This document shows positions 60,143-64,000 of a stretch of DNA of 64,000 nt, in pieces. This DNA comes from Scleromitrula shiraiana (taxonomy: Eukaryota > Ascomycota > Leotiomycetes > Helotiales > Sclerotiniaceae), in contig JABELC010000005.1 of assembly GCA_028455995.1 (NCBI GenBank), forward strand, positions 248,001 to 312,000, in the 5' to 3' direction. The position numbers were made by a program, and so were the translations under genes. The first letter of the stretch is position 1; the number at the start of each line of letters is the position of its first letter. The notes beneath the pieces are model-generated. The model ran no database searches. It was given only the letters and a program-made list of their open reading frames with translations, and was not told the DNA's origin.

Positions 60143-63100
60143 TGGTTAAGTCGTTCGCAGACTTCTCTTTGGGCCAAGGCTATGTAACAAACGTCGTCGA
60201 CGAGTGTGTGTAGTCCTATTGTAGCATGTATCTGTTCGATGGATCATTGGAAATTCCTATAGTTCCGATACAAAATTGGATGCTTTAGTTTTAAGTTGAC
60301 CGATAGAAACTTTGGTAAAGGGAACCCTGGAACAGTGGAAACGCGCGAGTAGTGAGGGTTCTGTATTGGGTTCTAGATGTGTTCGATGCCCTAAAAGTGG
60401 AGGGGTGGAGCCTGTGGTTAGAAGGTAGTTGAAACGATTTCGATGAAATGACGCTGATATTTTTCCCCTAACAATGATCTGGGCTTTGGCAGATTCTTTT
60501 CATAGATTGCCATAAGCACGGATATGAAGCTAACATGGGTATATTAGGCACTTTCCAGACGGGTATTCGGGAAGAAAGGAGGGGAAGTGACAAGTTCTGA
60601 AGTACTTGGAAGTTAAGTAAAACTTTGTTGTACAATAATGTGAACTTTTGGGAGGGATCAAAAACAGAGTTTGAGTTAGTGGGTATAGTGGGTGTTGTAA
60701 GTGTAAATATCAGTGTAAGTTTAAATGTAAGTACGAGTAAAAGTAGTAAGGCAGTTAACAGTCAAACGCAAGTATAGGGCGCATAGGAGCCTCTATATCG
60801 GGTGGGGAGATCTAGCCAGGTCGAATCGATGTTTGTAGAGCATTTTATGTTTAAAAGCCTTGCGAAGATCTTTCTCCTTGCGTTTGTATCACCGGCAATG
60901 CTTTTAAATAACACTTAGAATGCTAGAACGGACCAATCTTATGGGCTGAATCCCAATGTTCCGAGGTTGAAATAGATTTCCACTAGTAGGTACTTCTCTT
61001 CATCACGTCTGTAAGTAAACCCGTACATATGGTTCTGAAATTCAAAGTTTGATATCATATCACTCCACGTTACTCTGTATTGCAAGACTATCCGGATACC
61101 ACAAACCCTTATTATTTAACGTTTAAGAATAATGTAAGATAGATCAACATTTCATTAACCCAGCCAGGTAAGATTAGTATGTACGGAGGTCTGGCTCAGA
61201 TTCCAATGGAATGGCGCCTACTACTAGCAGTAGTATAAATTACAATCATTATATTATTTATATAAATTATACATATTTATATAAACTTCTTGAATTATAA
61301 AAATTAATAAACCAGTAAAATTTATCTTAACAGTGTTTTTACATTAAATTATAAGCTAAAATTGACTCGGAAATTTATGAAGTTAATATATATTTTATAC
61401 ATATTTTATATATATTCAAGTTATATAGTATGATACTGGTACTACTAGTATTATGAAAATACTAAACGAATTACTATAATTTAGTGCTGTTAAGCCTATA
61501 AGCTACTAGTACAGGGTATTCTAGACCTTCGTAATTCCAAAGGCTTTCATGAGTTCAGCTAAAGTTATCCATGGAGTTTCCCAGAAACTTAGATGTTGCA
61601 TTTTTATTATTTATAATCCATGCTAGAAACCTTGAGAAAGAGATCTAGAACGATCCATTAGCTCTTGTGCCTGGCCCTAACTAGGATTCTCCATTAATTC
61701 CGATAGATTCTAGACATCGCTTAATGCTTACGCAACTTTTCCAACCATTCGCATTCACCGATCTTCCCGTGAAGCATTGATCTGCGGTTATATTGATAAG
61801 TATAACGAAAAAGGAATAAGGAATAAGAGAGTAATGACTTAAGGTCTTAAGTCCTTTTTTCAATTAATTCTCAATTTTATACAACAATATGTTGATCCTA
61901 CCAAGAAGTACATACGGCCGTATCATAATATGTATCTCGTCTCGAACATATTCCTTCCAGCTGATCGTTACCCAAGAAAGAGTACGGCGGTACGGTATAC
62001 GAAAGCACCACGGAGTTATCGCCGGAGGTGGTACATGGAAAAAAGTTCTGTCGAAGCAACCTTCGCACCTTTTTTCGTTCTATGATTTATCATTTCTTCC
62101 ACTACGAGGCTGCGATGAATTACTTCAGGTAAGAAGGGGACCACCCAAAGATTTAAGACTTCGCCGATATTTCGAGTAAGCCGAGGTTTACTTCATTTTC
62201 GTCACATATCCAAGATTTCATTTCTGCTGTTTCCCAATAAAGAGGCATGCAGCAGAAGCAAGAGCACTGCATCCAAGAATCATCAGGAATGTATCGTCGT
62301 CAGCAAGTTGTCAGCGGCGGTACAATCGCTGCATCTCAGCCGTCAGAAACGCCATTTTCTTTATTTTATTTTCGATATATCACGATCCTCATGTCTTAAT
62401 TTGACCTTTTAAGCTCCCGCATTTCCACTTCAATTTCTATTGGCACTTTTTTTTCTAGATTTGACCTCAAGAGAAGCCACAGTATCGACGCTTACAACGG
62501 CGGGACGGCTCGGCATGATAAGAGCCGTTCCATCTGTACAATAGTCTTGTATTTAGCTGGGTACCTATCATTTCTTCAAGATTACTTTTCAAACTTTTGA
62601 ACAATGTTACACCCTAATTCGAATATGTTGTACATATGTAGAGCAGAAGCTTTTCTCCTAAGTTTCGAAGCATCGATACTCCCGTCTCTCTACTATAGGT
62701 AACATTGGATATGCAACCATCCATTGTTTCCCACAAATGGTATGCACGTTTATTCCCTTTTCCCCACGGATTGTTTCAAAGCACAGCCCACATTGATCTC
62801 CGAGACAATCGACGATCTAAGTTCCCGAGAGAGGGCTCTATATAATTGGTAAAAATTGCGTGTAGAGCGGATAGGAATTCAAATATAAAAAAAACTTCAG
62901 ATGGATGTCAGCAATCCCACTTGAGATGAATCTGCATACTCCTCCCACTCTTCTGTTCATGTACATCGAAATTCGTCCTACAACTACATGCCCTCACCCT
63001 TCTATGTATACAGTGAAGGACAAGAGGAGTGCCTGGTCAAATTGCACACGAAACAAATGTCCAGTGAGGAACTCGATGGAAGTGCGCGGTAACTTCTCTG

Positions 63101-63562
63101 CAACTTGTGATGTGTTCCAAGATTTACAGATCGACTCTTGTCACTTGATATATTTATAAGCTCCCAGCACCTCTTAACTTTCTAGCAAATGAGAATTGCT
63201 TAAAACTCCGATGCTTCAAGAACTTGGACCATTTCAAAGGCTAGACCGAATATTCATAAACGAAATCTTTCATCGATTTAATACTCCAGTTTGCCCAAAT
63301 TGTTGTACAGTCCAGGTGATAATATATTGGTGCCTTAAAATCAAATGAGGCTTTGAGGCCATAAGGCGACAAGGAGATACAGAAAGGCGGTAAGTATAGG
63401 GACATTGTGGCAGAATATGTCGTCGTGGTATACGATTAGCAATTCTTAAACAGAGTGACCTTTTTGGTGTAGCCAATTAACAGTATCTGTAATAAAATCA
63501 GATATCAAGATGATACTCAATACGAACACTGCTTTAATTCATTCTATTCCCATTTCCAAATC
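60143..63562. other. Long intergenic region with a MITE copy
   Basis: 3.4 kb between the divergent histidine kinase and SAC-domain genes. The MITE copy at 61182-61533 is the only structured element. The flanking DNA has short frames (61889-62179, 62905-63159) without recognisable content. Confidence 0.45.
61182..61533. mobile_element. MITE family B, copy 2 (352 bp)
   Basis: The left end TACGGAGGTCTGGCTCAGAT and the right end in reverse complement TACGAAGGTCTAGAATAC match the ends of the copy at 16803-17029, with mainly G/A and C/T differences. TA borders both ends. Compared with copy 1 the right arm lacks about 15 bp. The interior is AT-rich, with CTACTA/TAGTAG motifs, and non-coding. Confidence 0.65.
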
Positions 63563-64000
63563 ATGTCTATTCGCGTCCTCATTCGCGAATATGATCGGTC
63601 AATCGCATTAGTGACTACCACGCATACTCTCATATTCCGACACTCTCCTTCCACGAACGATTCCATACTCAATGGATCGCTCAACTCAGCTCATAATATT
63701 CACCCGCGTTCTTCTTTTGATGGGGCATCAGCTCCAAAGTGTATGGTTGAGTTCGCAAATGTTGATGCTGTCGACCTCACCGATTACAGGACTCTAAGTC
63801 CTATGCCTGTTCATGGTACACTTGGTCTAATCACCATTGCCAACGACATATTCATCTGCGTGGTGACTGGCACAGTTAGAGCAGCCACAGTGAGACCTTG
63901 GGAGACTGTTGAAAAGATATTGGCTGTGGAATTTCACTGCTTGAATAACCCAGAGTACGACAATACATTCACCGATAGTATAGATCCTTATTCATTTGAA
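63563..64000 (+). CDS. N-terminus of a synaptojanin/SAC-domain phosphoinositide phosphatase (cut by right edge)
   Basis: An open frame from the ATG at 63563 to the end of the window, 146 codons without a stop. MSIRVLIREYDRSIALVTTT opens the protein, and the SAC-domain N-lobe is recognisable from PMPVHGTLGLITIANDIFICVV, followed by TVRPWETVEKILAVEFHCLNN. Fungal proteins of this kind (INP51/52/53 type) carry a SAC phosphatase domain followed by an inositol-polyphosphate 5-phosphatase domain and act on PI(4,5)P2 at the plasma membrane and endosomes. The catalytic CX5R motif and any 5-phosphatase domain lie outside the window, so a SAC-only protein remains possible. Confidence 0.8.
   Translation, partial: MSIRVLIREYDRSIALVTTTHTLIFRHSPSTNDSILNGSLNSAHNIHPRSSFDGASAPKCMVEFANVDAVDLTDYRTLSPMPVHGTLGLITIANDIFICVVTGTVRAATVRPWETVEKILAVEFHCLNNPEYDNTFTDSIDPYSFE

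Noticed and set aside
59986..60177. Alternative frame at the start of the histidine kinase (ERLNQWLVNS...)
   Set aside because: It overlaps the kinase exon in another frame and closes quickly. It is kept only as a hint that an upstream exon could exist.
61889..62179. 96-codon open frame downstream of MITE copy 2
   Set aside because: No ATG with supporting context, no recognisable motif, and length within chance for this GC content.

Overview
The window looks like a nuclear chromosome segment of a filamentous ascomycete (Pezizomycotina). Genes carry many short (about 45-120 bp) introns with GTRNGT-type donors and CTRAY-type branch sites. Gene content includes an SREBP-type bHLH factor, a fungal NAD(P)H nitrite reductase and a fungal hybrid histidine kinase. 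A Leotiomycetes (Botrytis/Sclerotinia-like) source is my best guess, but that is inference. Exons below were assembled by hand from reading frames and splice signals.

Positions 1-20335 hold what I read as a complete galactosaminogalactan (GAG) exopolysaccharide cluster in the gene order known from Aspergillus fumigatus: gtb3 (minus, cut by the left edge), agd3 (plus), ega3 (plus), sph3 (minus), uge3 (plus). uge3 would supply UDP-Gal/UDP-GalNAc, the large membrane protein Gtb3 would polymerise and export the chain, Agd3 would deacetylate GalNAc outside the cell, and the glycoside hydrolases Sph3 (GH135) and Ega3 (GH114) would trim or process the polymer. The cluster has been stretched by non-coding DNA. 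A MITE-like element with 33-bp terminal inverted repeats and an AT-rich, ACTAGT-rich island sit between agd3 and ega3, and a second MITE family lies between ega3 and sph3. The first intron of sph3 starts with GA instead of GT.

Positions 21010-40118 carry three large minus-strand genes: an unrecognised giant (about 2939 aa) protein with seven N-terminal membrane helices and a very long acidic repeat tail; nitrite reductase niiA, whose C-terminal Rieske motif has lost its histidines; and the SREBP-like regulator srbA. Long intergenic stretches between them are full of simple repeats.

Positions 41855-56457 hold small genes and two broken ones: a pseudogene of a serine-rich membrane glycoprotein, a DUF1349 protein, a C-terminal relic of a glutamine-synthetase-like gene, a GPI-type secreted protein, mitoribosomal protein mL50 with a 34-aa tandem repeat, a small Cys-rich membrane protein, a hypothetical protein, a J-domain protein and a secreted class-3 lipase.

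Positions 57376-64000 hold a GAF-type hybrid histidine kinase, a second copy of the MITE family seen near sph3, and, at the right edge, the first 146 codons of a synaptojanin/SAC-domain phosphoinositide phosphatase.
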